A stretch of 64,000 bases of DNA from Gammaproteobacteria bacterium (lineage in GTDB: Bacteria > Pseudomonadota > Gammaproteobacteria > Pseudomonadales > Azotimanducaceae_A): contig DUAT01000171.1 of the NCBI GenBank assembly GCA_012960755.1, positions 1-64,000 on the forward strand. Reading direction: 5' to 3'. The notes below the pieces were generated by a model, which saw nothing but the letters and a program-made list of their open reading frames with translations, did not search any database and had not been told where the DNA came from. Of this stretch, positions 7,786 through 17,025 are shown in pieces. Each line of letters starts with the position of its first letter. Positions within the stretch are counted from its first letter, which is position 1. The position numbers were made by a program, and so were the translations under genes.

Positions 7786-10221
7786 TTATTCCATCGCCAA
7801 TGATGCGAAAACATCAGCCATCTGGTCTACGTCGTAACCGAGGATTTCTGTCAAAACATGAACATTGTGCTCCCCGAGTTCCGGATTGGCACGAAGCGAC
7901 CGGCCTGGTGTTCGGGACAATTTGAAGCGAGTACCTTCAATGACGAAATCGCCAACGCTGTTGTGTGGTACAGAAACAAAATGCTCCCTGTGATTGAGTT
8001 GGGGATCCCGCATACACTCCGGTGAGTTCTGCACAACATGAGCAGCGACGCCCGCTTCAATCAGGTGTTGTTGTATCTCATCCGCCGGGCGTGAAATTGT
8101 CCATGTTGAGATCAACTCATCCAGCTCGTCTGCCCGAGAATGACGATTGTCGCTATCCAACAGTGATTTATCTGCGGCCGCGTCGGTAAACCCCGCGACA
8201 TCACAAAGCGACTGCCATGCAGCATCAGATTGGCAGGCGATAGCAATCCATCGGTCTTCACCTTTAGCCGGGTAAACGCCGTGGGGGCAGAATTGCAAAT
8301 CACGGTTACCCATCCTCTGCCAGGCCCGCTGGTTGATTTCATGGTCCAGTATGGCAGGCGCAAGAAAATGGATTGCAGCTTCGGCCTGAGAAATATCAAT
8401 ATACTGCCCTTCGCCGGTCTTGCGCTGATGTTCCATTGCGGCCAGCAGAGATGCAAGCATAAATCGTGGCGCTACCCCGTCGGTGTATGCGAGATAGGGT
8501 CCAGCGGGTGATCGGTCAGGCCATCCTGTCAGGTCATAAAAACCTGCGATCGCAGCAGCCATGTTACCGTAACCAGGTACCTGCGCTCTTGGACCGGTTT
8601 GTCCCATAAGACAACTGGATATCATAATAATGTTGGGATTGATCTGTTTAAGTGTTTCATAGTCGAGGCCCCAGGCTTTCATCGCCTTGGGTGAGAACGA
8701 TTCAGTGACGACATCCGCCCAGCGCACAAGATCCAGAATAACTTCCCTGCCTTGTGGGATTGAGGGATCAATGGTCACACCCAGTTTTCCGGCGTTGAAG
8801 TTTGCAAACGGCACGCCCATTTCTATGCCTGCATCGTCATTTTTAAAAGTCGGCGCGGCGCGGGCAGGTTCAACGTGTTTGGTGGACTCCACTTTGATTA
8901 CGGTTGCACCGTAATCTGACAGTACCCGGGTGAAAAGTGGCCCGGCAATCACCCACATAAAGTCCAGTACCTTGAGGCCAGCCAGGGGTAAGGTGTTTGA
9001 TTGAGAGCTGCCGCTAGCCGATGGGCCTCTTTTTCGCGCTGGGTTCATGGTTCCGGCAGATTTCCTCGTCGGTGCTGCACCGGGCAGGGTCATGGGGCTC
9101 GCCGAAAATTTTGCAAATGCACCGGGCGCCCGGATGGCGTGTTTTAACTTCAGACTATTCGGCTCTATTTCGATCCTGTGCCAAAAATTTCGAGCCTGAA
9201 AATGAGGTTCTGCAAGTAATTTTTCAATATCAAAAGTGGGTGCAATATACAGACCTCGGCGGATACCTTCGTCAAACAGCGCTTGCTGGGTATGCTGCAA
9301 GGTGAAGGATTCGATTTTCTTACATATCTCGAAATAGGCATCTGGTTCTGCTTCTCCGCGTGCCATGGCTGCTAACCGTTCACCCCATTCCACCGCTACA
9401 TCTTGTTCGGTACAGGCTCCAGATTCCTGAACCCAGGTGAGTAAACGGCGATTAGGCCCGTTGAATGCCGGGCCGAATAAAAACGTGATCGCTACATATC
9501 CATCCTTACAGGGCCAGGTTAGCTGGGCGGGTATGATACCAGCGAGGCCACCCGCAGCTCGTTGAACAGTAATAGCGGAATTGTTTGGGGTGGCGAGGAT
9601 TGCTGATAGTGAGGCCTGGGCGCTGGATTGCTGGGCTGAGACATCAATATGCTGACCCAGACCTGATTTGTGACGCTCCTGCAGGGCGATTAGCGCAGCA
9701 CCGGCGGCGTCAGCACCCGCATGCAAAAAGGACTGCGGGACACTCGTACGAACCGGCGCCCGATCATTGTCACCGGCCAGGATGTGTGCCCCTCCGGCGG
9801 CCCACACGGTCAGATCTGTGGCTGGCCAATCTGCCTTTGGCCCGGTGCGGCCAAATGGGGTAATGGAGACGACAATCAACCGTGGGTTGGTAACTGCCAC
9901 GGATTGGTAATCAATGCCCAGCCGTTTAACTTCACGATTGCTGAATGACTCAATGAGGAAATCCGCATCAGCCATCAGCTCATTGAGTCTGTTGCGGCCA
10001 GCCACAGATTCCAGATCAAGTGACAGACTTTTTTTACCCCTTGAATAGGCTTGCCACCAGAGGCTGTCACCATTGTCGCCGACAAAAGGAGGAATTTGGT
10101 GAACCGGTGAACCGGCCGGGGGTTCAACTACCGTCACTTCTGCCCCCAGATGGGCCAGAATATATCCGCAAAACATCCCTTGCTGATTAGACAGATCAAG
10201 AACCTTGTATGATGAAAGCAT
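7786..10221 (-). CDS. Tandem CaiB/BaiF type III CoA-transferase (two fused domains)
   Basis: An 811-residue paralogue of the 1118-3568 protein with the same architecture: CaiB domain 1 (about 1-375), a Pro/Ser/Lys-rich linker (about 383-410), CaiB domain 2 (about 411-811). By eye alignment the catalytic position is Phe165 in domain 1 and Asp581 in domain 2 (YTDGVAPRF), so it also couples a dead half with a live half. Start supported by AAGGAGGA just upstream of the ATG on the minus strand. It is transcribed alone, divergent from the Nudix gene (about 54 bp apart) and convergent with the FMN-protein gene. The two tandem genes face each other across 4 kb, which suggests duplication with inversion. 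Confidence 0.9.
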   Translation of the reverse strand: MLSSYKVLDLSNQQGMFCGYILAHLGAEVTVVEPPAGSPVHQIPPFVGDNGDSLWWQAYSRGKKSLSLDLESVAGRNRLNELMADADFLIESFSNREVKRLGIDYQSVAVTNPRLIVVSITPFGRTGPKADWPATDLTVWAAGGAHILAGDNDRAPVRTSVPQSFLHAGADAAGAALIALQERHKSGLGQHIDVSAQQSSAQASLSAILATPNNSAITVQRAAGGLAGIIPAQLTWPCKDGYVAITFLFGPAFNGPNRRLLTWVQESGACTEQDVAVEWGERLAAMARGEAEPDAYFEICKKIESFTLQHTQQALFDEGIRRGLYIAPTFDIEKLLAEPHFQARNFWHRIEIEPNSLKLKHAIRAPGAFAKFSASPMTLPGAAPTRKSAGTMNPARKRGPSASGSSQSNTLPLAGLKVLDFMWVIAGPLFTRVLSDYGATVIKVESTKHVEPARAAPTFKNDDAGIEMGVPFANFNAGKLGVTIDPSIPQGREVILDLVRWADVVTESFSPKAMKAWGLDYETLKQINPNIIMISSCLMGQTGPRAQVPGYGNMAAAIAGFYDLTGWPDRSPAGPYLAYTDGVAPRFMLASLLAAMEHQRKTGEGQYIDISQAEAAIHFLAPAILDHEINQRAWQRMGNRDLQFCPHGVYPAKGEDRWIAIACQSDAAWQSLCDVAGFTDAAADKSLLDSDNRHSRADELDELISTWTISRPADEIQQHLIEAGVAAHVVQNSPECMRDPQLNHREHFVSVPHNSVGDFVIEGTRFKLSRTPGRSLRANPELGEHNVHVLTEILGYDVDQMADVFASLAME

Positions 10222-10275
10222 GATTCCTCCTTTATCAATGCTGGCAATAAGAAACTAAATCATGCTTCTTCCTGT

Positions 10276-10800
10276 TTGGCAATCCAAATTGGCAAAATCG
10301 GAGACTGGCATCAAGGGCACCAGCAAAAGTTTTTGCTTGCTGAATTCGGTAGACTTCAACTTGTGAATCAACAAAGAACAATTCAGGCTGATGGACATCT
10401 TCATGGTGTTATCGTTGGTTGCCAGCGAGAAGACGGACACTGGCTCTTAATCCGTCGCAGTGCGACCGTTGCTGCGCCTCTAAAAGTTTGTTTCCCCGGA
10501 GGAGGAATTGAAAAAGAAGAATCCCAGTCTGAAACTGCCAAAAGAGAGATGAAGGAAGAGGTTGGGGTTGATGTGCTGCCTCGCACGCAGGTCTGGCATT
10601 TTGTCTCCCGGGAACGGTCGTTAACCTTATGGGGTTGGCATGCAGAATTGCTGTCGACCGAGGTGAGAGCAAACCTGGAAGAAGTCGATGAGATACTCTG
10701 GCTAACGGAATCACAAATCCGCGCTCACCCGGATATCATGCCGCACACAGAGGCATTTCTTGATTCATTGCTTGAAAATCTTGAAGGTTGCCGGGACTGA
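10276..10800 (+). CDS. Nudix hydrolase
   Basis: Contains a complete Nudix box, GGGIEKEESQSETAKREMKE followed by EVGV (G-x5-E-x7-REUxEExGU), at about residues 75-98. The preceding LLIRRSATVAAPLKVCFPGGG is typical of family members that hydrolyse nucleoside diphosphate-linked compounds. The start is uncertain: the longest frame opens with TTG at 10276, and a GTG at 10363 would also leave the whole fold intact; neither has a clear ribosome site. It is divergent from the tandem CoA-transferase. Nudix enzymes next to acyl-CoA genes can hydrolyse CoA, but no CoA-specific signature is visible, so the substrate is open. Confidence 0.85.
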   Translation: MAIQIGKIGDWHQGHQQKFLLAEFGRLQLVNQQRTIQADGHLHGVIVGCQREDGHWLLIRRSATVAAPLKVCFPGGGIEKEESQSETAKREMKEEVGVDVLPRTQVWHFVSRERSLTLWGWHAELLSTEVRANLEEVDEILWLTESQIRAHPDIMPHTEAFLDSLLENLEGCRD

Positions 10801-10802
10801 CA

Positions 10803-11044
10803 TAAAAAAATAACCTACAAACTATACGCAGCCAAGGCGCCGGTTCTGCCATTACCGAGGCCATGTTCGCGCTTGCCGCCATCGAATACGAGGTAGAGTA
10901 TTTGGATTATGGTGCCTTCGGGATTAAAGATTCTTACCCGATGGACGCGTGATGACAGAAAGTGCGGCGATCACACTGTACCTGGTGGATATGGCGCCAG
11001 ATGCGAATGACTGCAATTGGGAACTCACTGGATCTGGAGGGTAA
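10803..11044 (+). pseudogene. Decayed glutathione S-transferase N-terminal domain
   Basis: Three pieces of one GST thioredoxin-fold domain appear in order but in different frames. ITYKLYAAKA (from about 10808) is the first strand. GAGSAITEAMFALAAIEYEV (about 10839-10898) is the first helix and second strand. FLPDGRVMTESAAITLYLVD (from about 10931) is the cis-Pro/Ser-binding region. At least two frameshifts and a missing segment of about a dozen residues lie between them, and no C-terminal helical domain follows. It runs into the 3' end of the convergent ligase gene. It cannot be functional as read; sequencing error could explain one frameshift but not the missing piece. Confidence 0.6.
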
Positions 11045-11948
11045 AGGTGTCCTGGAATTCTGGTCTGGTGCGTAGAAAACTGGCGAACCTTGGTACGCCG
11101 TTGGCGGTCTTGCCGAAGTACTTATAGGTCACAATAGTACCAATCGGGGGCGGCTGCCTGCGAATCTCGTTAGTAAAACCTGTACCCACCTTGAATTGCA
11201 ATCCCTGAGGTGTTTCCAGCAATAGTGAGCCAAGCAGTCCGGTGAACTTCCCGTTACCCGGCATGTGGGCGATCACCCTGGCTTCGGCGTCCTGATAGCG
11301 TTTGAACTTCAGTAAATCATCACTTCTTCCTGTCTGGTAGTAGGATGCGCCTCGATGCAACATCAGGCCTTCCCCACCCTGGGAAATTTTTTGATCCAGT
11401 TCATTTTCAAGCGACGCCGGTGTGACGAGCTTGTATTGTTTAACAACGTTGAGATAGGGTGAAGCAGGCAGTTTTTTCATGGCCTCTACGCGTTGATTAA
11501 ATGTGCCGCCATGGTTGGGGATGTCAAAAACCATAAACCGGATCTTTTGCCACTGAGCCGCATCAGGCGTTTGTTTACGGACGGCGCCCGAGACGATTTC
11601 AAATTGGTTACGTCCCATCCACAGTTCACCATCTAAAGGTATTGGTGGAAATCCAGCCAGGAACCATTCCGGCGCGTTAAACCAGTGACCCTGCCGCGAG
11701 ACAAGGTGCTTTCCGTCCCAGTAAGCCCGCACCCCGTCGAGCTTTTCACTGATCCAGTAGTCAGCAAGCTTGATATCCCGCTGATAGACATTGGCCAGGA
11801 GCAAAGCAGGCTCTCTCTGGGCTGAAGGCTCTCTCTGGGCTGAAGGCTCTCTCTGGGCTGAAGGCTCTGCCTCGGCTGAACGTGACATCGGGATATGGCA
11901 AATCAGCAGCAATGCCAGCAGCAGAAAGTGTTTCTTGAAGTTTTTCAT
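11025..11948 (-). CDS. ligE: Exported minimal ATP-dependent DNA ligase (Lig E type)
   Basis: A 307-residue protein with an N-terminal signal peptide (MKNFKKHFLLLALLLICHIP...), then a compact ligase. The adenylation motif is SEKLDGVRAYWDG (KxDGxR, Lys at about residue 69), with DGELW, FMVFDIP and EGLMLH downstream and a short OB domain with LLKFKRYQDAEARV. Lig E enzymes lack extra DNA-binding domains and are predicted periplasmic in Gram-negatives, possibly linked to DNA uptake or extracellular DNA; that role is not proven here. Between the signal peptide and the ligase lies a repeated SAQREP hexapeptide encoded by an 18-bp tandem repeat. It is probably monocistronic. Confidence 0.87.
   Translation of the reverse strand: MKNFKKHFLLLALLLICHIPMSRSAEAEPSAQREPSAQREPSAQREPALLLANVYQRDIKLADYWISEKLDGVRAYWDGKHLVSRQGHWFNAPEWFLAGFPPIPLDGELWMGRNQFEIVSGAVRKQTPDAAQWQKIRFMVFDIPNHGGTFNQRVEAMKKLPASPYLNVVKQYKLVTPASLENELDQKISQGGEGLMLHRGASYYQTGRSDDLLKFKRYQDAEARVIAHMPGNGKFTGLLGSLLLETPQGLQFKVGTGFTNEIRRQPPPIGTIVTYKYFGKTANGVPRFASFLRTRPEFQDTFTLQIQ
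11808..11879. repeat. 18-bp tandem repeat inside the ligase gene
   Basis: AGGCTCTCTCTGGGCTGA is repeated three times exactly (11808-11861) and a fourth time with three changes (11862-11879). On the minus strand it encodes the SAQREP/SAEAEP series right after the signal peptide. The unit is a multiple of three, so copy-number change keeps the frame. Exact copies suggest recent slippage expansion. Confidence 0.9.
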
Positions 11949-12103
11949 GGATACAAGTCCGGGTGTTTTGCAGAATAATAAGCGCTACCCGGATTTGGAC
12001 TTGTAGGTTTTCAACCCGTGCTACCATCGATATCGACGTCAACGAAGCGGCGATAATGGGTTGTCATTGTAGGATGTTTTCCCGTGTTGGCCTTTCATCC
12101 CAG

Positions 12104-13276
12104 TTAGAGGTCAATGCTAAACAAACGAGAGACGTTTTCTCCGAGTAGCGGTGCCCTCGCAGATTCCGGTAGCTGCCCGACCAGCCGTGTCAATTCAGGG
12201 ATGTAATTCGGCGGGTGGTCGGGGTGTGGGAAGTCTGATGCCCAGAAGAACCGATCCTGCCCCACATGAGTGATGATAGGAGCCAGCCCTGTTTCATCAG
12301 GGTCTCCCGAAATATAGCACTGGCGTTTGAAGTAAAAACTCGGGGGTTCAGGCATCAGGCGTCGGACGTTCCTGCCCTGTGGTGAGTTATAGACGGTATC
12401 CATCCGGTCAAGCCAATGACTAATCCAACCCGCGCCGGATTCAAGAATAACTATATTGAGCTTCGGAAACTTCTCCAGGGTTCCATACTGAAACAATGAT
12501 GTAAATGCGTGTCGCACCGCGTCAGGCGCGGTCACGTTAATGAAAAATGAAAACTTCCCGCTTGTGTAGGGGCCAAAGCGTCCAGGACCGGCCCATTTTG
12601 GTTCAAAACTAGGGTGGATTCCCAGCGGCAGTCCCAGTTCTTCAATAGCCGCGAAGACCCGATCGTGTGCGGGATCACCCAGGGGTTTGCGCGTGTGTGT
12701 AAACGGCGGCACCCAAACACCTTTCACACCATCCTGCGCTGCACGGTATAGTTCTGTTTCAGCCGCTTCAGGATCACCCAGTGAAAGCTGCGCCACCGGA
12801 ACGAGACGAGCGTTTGAGTCAGCACAGAATTCTACGATAAAACGGTTATACGCACGAATGTATGCCTGGGTGAGTGTTTCATCCTCACACTCCGCAATCC
12901 AGAGTACACCCAAAGTAGGGTATAAAATTACCGCATCGAGATTCTCTTTATCGAGACGTATAATTCTCTCTTCCGGGTCCATTCCGCCAAGTGGTGCGTC
13001 ATCGACGTATTTCATGCCGGTCTTGGTTTCTCTCTCATAGACGATCCCTCCGACACGATCCATAAACCCGGTGGCTGCAAGCATCCCTTTGCCGATAAGC
13101 TTCGACGGTTTACCGTCAAGCTCAAGATACTCAAACCCCTCATCATCCTGACGTACCCTTATCGCCCGATCCCGATATTCAGGATCGATGTATCGCTCCC
13201 ACAAATCTGGCGGCTCCATAAGGTGACCATCTGCGTCGACAGCGCCATCGTAGGGAAGTCGATGTAGAGTTTTCAT
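12104..13276 (-). CDS. Amidohydrolase-family metal-dependent hydrolase (COG2159 type)
   Basis: A 390-residue TIM-barrel amidohydrolase of the ACMSD/amidohydrolase-2 type. The N-terminal metal region is VDADGHLMEPPDLWERYIDP (about residues 13-32). It is followed by LDAVILYPT, LVPVAQLSLGDPEAAETEL, GVWVPPF, GLPLGIHPSFEP (His metal ligand) and the C-terminal WASDFPHPDHP (His/Asp). The family includes decarboxylases and hydrolases acting on aromatic or cyclic acids. It is the last gene of a minus-strand operon with an enoyl-CoA hydratase-like protein and two CoA-transferases, so it may act on the same carboxylic-acid pathway. That link is inferred. Confidence 0.85.
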   Translation of the reverse strand: MKTLHRLPYDGAVDADGHLMEPPDLWERYIDPEYRDRAIRVRQDDEGFEYLELDGKPSKLIGKGMLAATGFMDRVGGIVYERETKTGMKYVDDAPLGGMDPEERIIRLDKENLDAVILYPTLGVLWIAECEDETLTQAYIRAYNRFIVEFCADSNARLVPVAQLSLGDPEAAETELYRAAQDGVKGVWVPPFTHTRKPLGDPAHDRVFAAIEELGLPLGIHPSFEPKWAGPGRFGPYTSGKFSFFINVTAPDAVRHAFTSLFQYGTLEKFPKLNIVILESGAGWISHWLDRMDTVYNSPQGRNVRRLMPEPPSFYFKRQCYISGDPDETGLAPIITHVGQDRFFWASDFPHPDHPPNYIPELTRLVGQLPESARAPLLGENVSRLFSIDL

Positions 13277-13285
13277 AAGGGATTC

Positions 13286-14512
13286 CTATTGTATCAATGC
13301 CATAATCTCTTCAGTATGCTCACCAAGGTGCGGTGCACGGCGACTGATAGACCAGGGACTTTGGGGCAGCCTGTAAGGAGCACCCGGATAGATCACGGTC
13401 CTATCCAGGTCGTCGTGTTCTACACTGACCTGGAATCCCCGCGCCTTGAAATGTTCATCCTCGAAAGCCTCTTCAGGGGAATAAATCAAACCGACAGATA
13501 AACCTGCCTGCTGACAACCTGTGAAGAATTCGTATGCGCCAACAGAATTAGCGATTTTCACCAGTGCCTGCCGACCCGCCATAAAGATTGCTGTAATTGT
13601 TTCGTCTTCCCCGATCATCGACAGGTCAAAAGGCCCATCCCAGGCTGCACCCATTTCCAGGAAGATCACCTCAGGAAAGTCCTCACTAAGACCTATTTCT
13701 TTCATCCAGTTAAGCAGGCTTTTAAATTCCTTTGGGAATCTCGGTGGCACGCCGGTGTTTACATAACGACCATCAGCGCAGCGCACCTGGCTCTCTCCGG
13801 TCAATTTGACCGCAGCATGACGACCCGTTTGTCGTTGGACGGTAGATTGATTGACCAGCCAGGAGTAGCTGGCTGCCTCTGTCGTCACATTCAAGGCGGC
13901 GGTCATGGACACATCGATAAATTGCCCCGCGCCCGAGACATTCCTGTGAAGCAGGGCAGTCAAAATGGACATAAAGGCAAAATGACAGCCGGTCTGGTAA
14001 CCCTGGTTTCCCCAGCCGCGCATAGGGGGCAACGAGTGATCGTCGTATCCGCAACTCCATGGCGGACCACCTGCTGCCATCAATGTGAGGTCGGTCACGG
14101 GCAAATCGCTCAGGGGTTCGTTTCGACCGTAGGGCGTGACAGCTACATGAATCAGCCCGGGTCGGGTTCCAACAAGGTCCGCATAGTCCAGCGACAGTGT
14201 CGATAAACGACTAACTGGCTCAGACTCAATAAGCACGTCAGCGATTCCAATCAAGTCGCGAAAAGTCGATTGTCCTGCGGTGGAATTCAAGTCCACGACT
14301 GCACTACGTTTGCTGGTATTGTAGTGCATGAAGTGCAGGCTGCGATTGTCCCCGGGTTCCTGGTCCACAAAAGGTGGTAGTTGTCGGCCCGGGTCTCCGT
14401 TCGGCGGCTCAACGAGGATCACATCGGCGCCCATATCGCCCAGCAGCTTACCGGCAAAAGCGATTCGTTCATTGGCGATTTCTATAACGCGAATACCATC
14501 AAGTACCGTCAT
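13286..14512 (-). CDS. CaiB/BaiF CoA-transferase family protein lacking catalytic Asp
   Basis: A 408-residue CaiB-family protein (LDGIRVIEIANERIAFAGKL, GADVILVEPPNG). The active-site segment reads WGNQGYQTGCHF (about 167-178) before SGAGQFIDVS, with no Asp at the catalytic position. It overlaps the 3' end of the upstream Asp-containing CoA-transferase by 4 nt (ATGA type), so the two are translationally coupled and plausibly form a heteromer of one catalytic and one non-catalytic subunit. The amidohydrolase follows 9 nt downstream. Confidence 0.82.
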   Translation of the reverse strand: MTVLDGIRVIEIANERIAFAGKLLGDMGADVILVEPPNGDPGRQLPPFVDQEPGDNRSLHFMHYNTSKRSAVVDLNSTAGQSTFRDLIGIADVLIESEPVSRLSTLSLDYADLVGTRPGLIHVAVTPYGRNEPLSDLPVTDLTLMAAGGPPWSCGYDDHSLPPMRGWGNQGYQTGCHFAFMSILTALLHRNVSGAGQFIDVSMTAALNVTTEAASYSWLVNQSTVQRQTGRHAAVKLTGESQVRCADGRYVNTGVPPRFPKEFKSLLNWMKEIGLSEDFPEVIFLEMGAAWDGPFDLSMIGEDETITAIFMAGRQALVKIANSVGAYEFFTGCQQAGLSVGLIYSPEEAFEDEHFKARGFQVSVEHDDLDRTVIYPGAPYRLPQSPWSISRRAPHLGEHTEEIMALIQ

Positions 14513-15759
14513 ATAACACCTTCCTCGCGCAGCCTGGTAACCTCGTCGGTGGTTTTTCCCAACAGATCTACAAGTACCTCCTCGGTATGCTCGCCCAGGC
14601 AGGGTGCGCCCCTTGCCATATGCCAGTCTGTTTCGGAGAAATGTACAGGCAGGCCGTCAACCCTGACCTCACCTATCTGTGAATGGGTGACTGTCGGCCA
14701 GAGCCCAAAATTCCCGGTGGTTGGATCCTGGTCGATGCGTTCCGCGGGTTTCTGTACTGCGGCGACAGGTATTTCGCAGTGGCGTAGTCGTTCCTGCAGA
14801 TTGAATTTTTCCCTCTCCCGGGTCCAATTCATCATATGCTCGTCCAGTTCATCCTGCTGATCGAGCCGGTATTGCAGAGCATCAAAACTACTGCACCACT
14901 GCTTTACGGTATCTGCAAGATCTGCGTCAATGAGAGCTGACAATTGCATCCAGTCGTGATCATTGCGACAGGAAATCGCGATCCACTCATCGTCTCCCTG
15001 ACATGGATAAATACCGTGGGGTGCCATTACCGCGTACTGGCTACGGTTGGAATTGAATCCCGCCTCCTGCCTCATGGGTTGCTGGTTCACTGTCCAGTCC
15101 AGCAATGCCGGGCCATTTAAGCTCAGACCTGCCTCGGTACAGGCAAGATCCACCCATTGACCCTTGCCGCTTTTGTCTCGCTCCAGTAATGCGAGCATGA
15201 TTGCCATGGCCATATAGTAGCCACCCGTATGATCCATGTAGGAGTATCCCCAGCCAGCCGGTGGTTGTTGTGGCAGGGTGGAGGAGAAGGTTAAGCCCGA
15301 CACCGCCTGGACAATAGGCCCCCATGTTTTAAACTTGCTGTAGGGACCTTCATGACCGAAGCCGCAGTTCGATACATAGATAATGTCAGGTTTGATGGTC
15401 TTCAGGTCTTCGTAACCAAATCCCCATTTTTCCAGCACACCTGCAGCAAAATTTTCCGTTACCGCATCTGATTTCTTAATAATCTCGGTAAGGATCTCTT
15501 TGCCCTTGTCCGTTCTGAGATTGAGGGTGATGCCCTTCTTGTCGGTGTTGTGATTGTTGAAAGCACCGCCCAGATCGATACCGCGTCGATCATCGGCGAA
15601 TGGTCCAATACCCCGGAGGATGTCCCAACGGCCCTGTCTCACCGGGTCTTCTATCCTGATGACTTCAGCGCCAAATGCCGCCAGCCACTTAGTCGCCCCT
15701 GCACCAGCCAGTTGGCCTGTAAAATCACAAATTCTAAAATGTGAGAGTGCGCCCGCCAT
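14509..15759 (-). CDS. CaiB/BaiF CoA-transferase with intact catalytic Asp
   Basis: A 416-residue type III CoA-transferase (FRICDFTGQLAGAGATKWLA, GAEVIRIEDPV). Asp176 in YSYMDHTGGYY sits at the catalytic position, followed by KSGKGQWVDLA. It is the second gene of a minus-strand operon (enoyl-CoA hydratase-like, this gene, the Asp-less CoA-transferase, amidohydrolase). Its stop overlaps the start of the Asp-less gene. I infer it is the catalytic half of that pair. Confidence 0.87.
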   Translation of the reverse strand: MAGALSHFRICDFTGQLAGAGATKWLAAFGAEVIRIEDPVRQGRWDILRGIGPFADDRRGIDLGGAFNNHNTDKKGITLNLRTDKGKEILTEIIKKSDAVTENFAAGVLEKWGFGYEDLKTIKPDIIYVSNCGFGHEGPYSKFKTWGPIVQAVSGLTFSSTLPQQPPAGWGYSYMDHTGGYYMAMAIMLALLERDKSGKGQWVDLACTEAGLSLNGPALLDWTVNQQPMRQEAGFNSNRSQYAVMAPHGIYPCQGDDEWIAISCRNDHDWMQLSALIDADLADTVKQWCSSFDALQYRLDQQDELDEHMMNWTREREKFNLQERLRHCEIPVAAVQKPAERIDQDPTTGNFGLWPTVTHSQIGEVRVDGLPVHFSETDWHMARGAPCLGEHTEEVLVDLLGKTTDEVTRLREEGVI

Positions 15760-15829
15760 AATAAACTCCGCATTTGTAACGAAAAAATATTAATCAGATA
15801 TCGGAATTTCTCCGCCTGATGCTTTGATA

Positions 15830-16855
15830 TTAAATGTCTACAGCCTGGTCCGCAATTTCATCAATGAGCCCCCAGGCCAGTGCTGTCTCTGCTGACAATC
15901 GCATACCCGTAATCGCCAGAAAATTCGTCCTCTGTCGGCCAATTCTCCGCGGAATGCTAACGCAGCCACCCGCACCAGGTACCAATCCCATGCCAACCTC
16001 TGGTAGATGAAAAAAAGTATCAGGAGATGCTTTAATTTTTCCGGCAAAGGCAGGCATTTCCAGACCGGCTCCAATACAGGCACCGTGCAGGTGGAAGGTG
16101 TAGCGATCAGCTTTCTGGGCCAGATATTGTGCTGGCATACGTAGCAACCTGATTTGATGTGCCAGTGCATGATCAGTAGTCTCGCCGAATTCCGACAGGT
16201 CACCACCTGCGCTGAAACAAGGCCCATTGCCGGACACATGCACCTGTTCAATCGACGGATCAAGGATCACCAGCTTAAAGGCTTCCGAGAGGGCATCACG
16301 CATCTTGGTCGACAGTGCGTTCCTGTTTTGGGGTGTGTTAAGAACAATAGTCAATTGATTATCATTTCTTTCTACCCTGGCGGCAGGGTCATTGATCTGC
16401 ACTCCCGCCTTGCCTGCTCGACCTGAGCGGTAAGTCTGCAGCCAACGGGCAAATTCTTTGCCACCTTGTAATGTCGAATAGGCAAGGGATTCCATCGCAA
16501 GTGCCTCAGGTATCGACAATGCCAAAGTGCTGCGAATAACCTGCACCAACACCGCAGATGCTTGTGGGTTTTGTGAGATTTTCTCCATAACGGTGATTTT
16601 GTCATCATCGTTGAATACGAGAATGTCCACGCTTCTGGAAAGGCTTGACTGATTGTTGTGCCGTGCAATGCCTATTACAGGCACTGGTTGACGATAAATC
16701 CAGTGTTCTACCCTTGCCACCTGAGTCTTCGTTAGGGTTTGTTTCGGAAGTTCGACGGCAAGGGCGAGGCTGCCAGGATTTACATCGGCCCAGTTCGGTT
16801 CCATCATCAAGGCTTGCAACCCCGAAAAATCAACGACTTGTAGCGATCCCGACAC
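15830..16855 (-). CDS. Enoyl-CoA hydratase/isomerase (crotonase) family protein
   Basis: A 341-residue protein. The C-terminal 190 residues are a crotonase domain with both oxyanion-hole regions (GPCFSAGGDLSEFG; GACIGAGLEMPAF) and PEVGMGLVPGAGG. Residues 1-150 form a longer, weaker crotonase-like half (VPVIGIARHNNQSSLSRSVDILVF), which may be a degenerate second crotonase fold. The start is GTG at 16855. It lies 70 bp upstream of the Asp-containing CoA-transferase and probably leads the operon. Hydratase, isomerase or C-C hydrolase activity cannot be separated by sequence. Confidence 0.82.
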   Translation of the reverse strand: MSGSLQVVDFSGLQALMMEPNWADVNPGSLALAVELPKQTLTKTQVARVEHWIYRQPVPVIGIARHNNQSSLSRSVDILVFNDDDKITVMEKISQNPQASAVLVQVIRSTLALSIPEALAMESLAYSTLQGGKEFARWLQTYRSGRAGKAGVQINDPAARVERNDNQLTIVLNTPQNRNALSTKMRDALSEAFKLVILDPSIEQVHVSGNGPCFSAGGDLSEFGETTDHALAHQIRLLRMPAQYLAQKADRYTFHLHGACIGAGLEMPAFAGKIKASPDTFFHLPEVGMGLVPGAGGCVSIPRRIGRQRTNFLAITGMRLSAETALAWGLIDEIADQAVDI

Positions 16856-17025
16856 AATCTACCCTTAGTAACCTGAAAGTACGAGTGTAGTGTCCTGTAT
16901 AGATAGCACGTTAAGCAAGTCTGGTTTTTTTGAAGAAGAATTAACTCAACGGGAAGGCTTTTTAATCTGGCGTGTTTTTTGGCATGCTTGCTTCTTGAGA
17001 ATAAGAACAACCTGGAAGAATTGAT

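Noticed and set aside
10801..11024. Non-coding RNA gene in the Nudix-ligase gap
   Set aside because: The gap is explained by frameshifted GST coding remnants.
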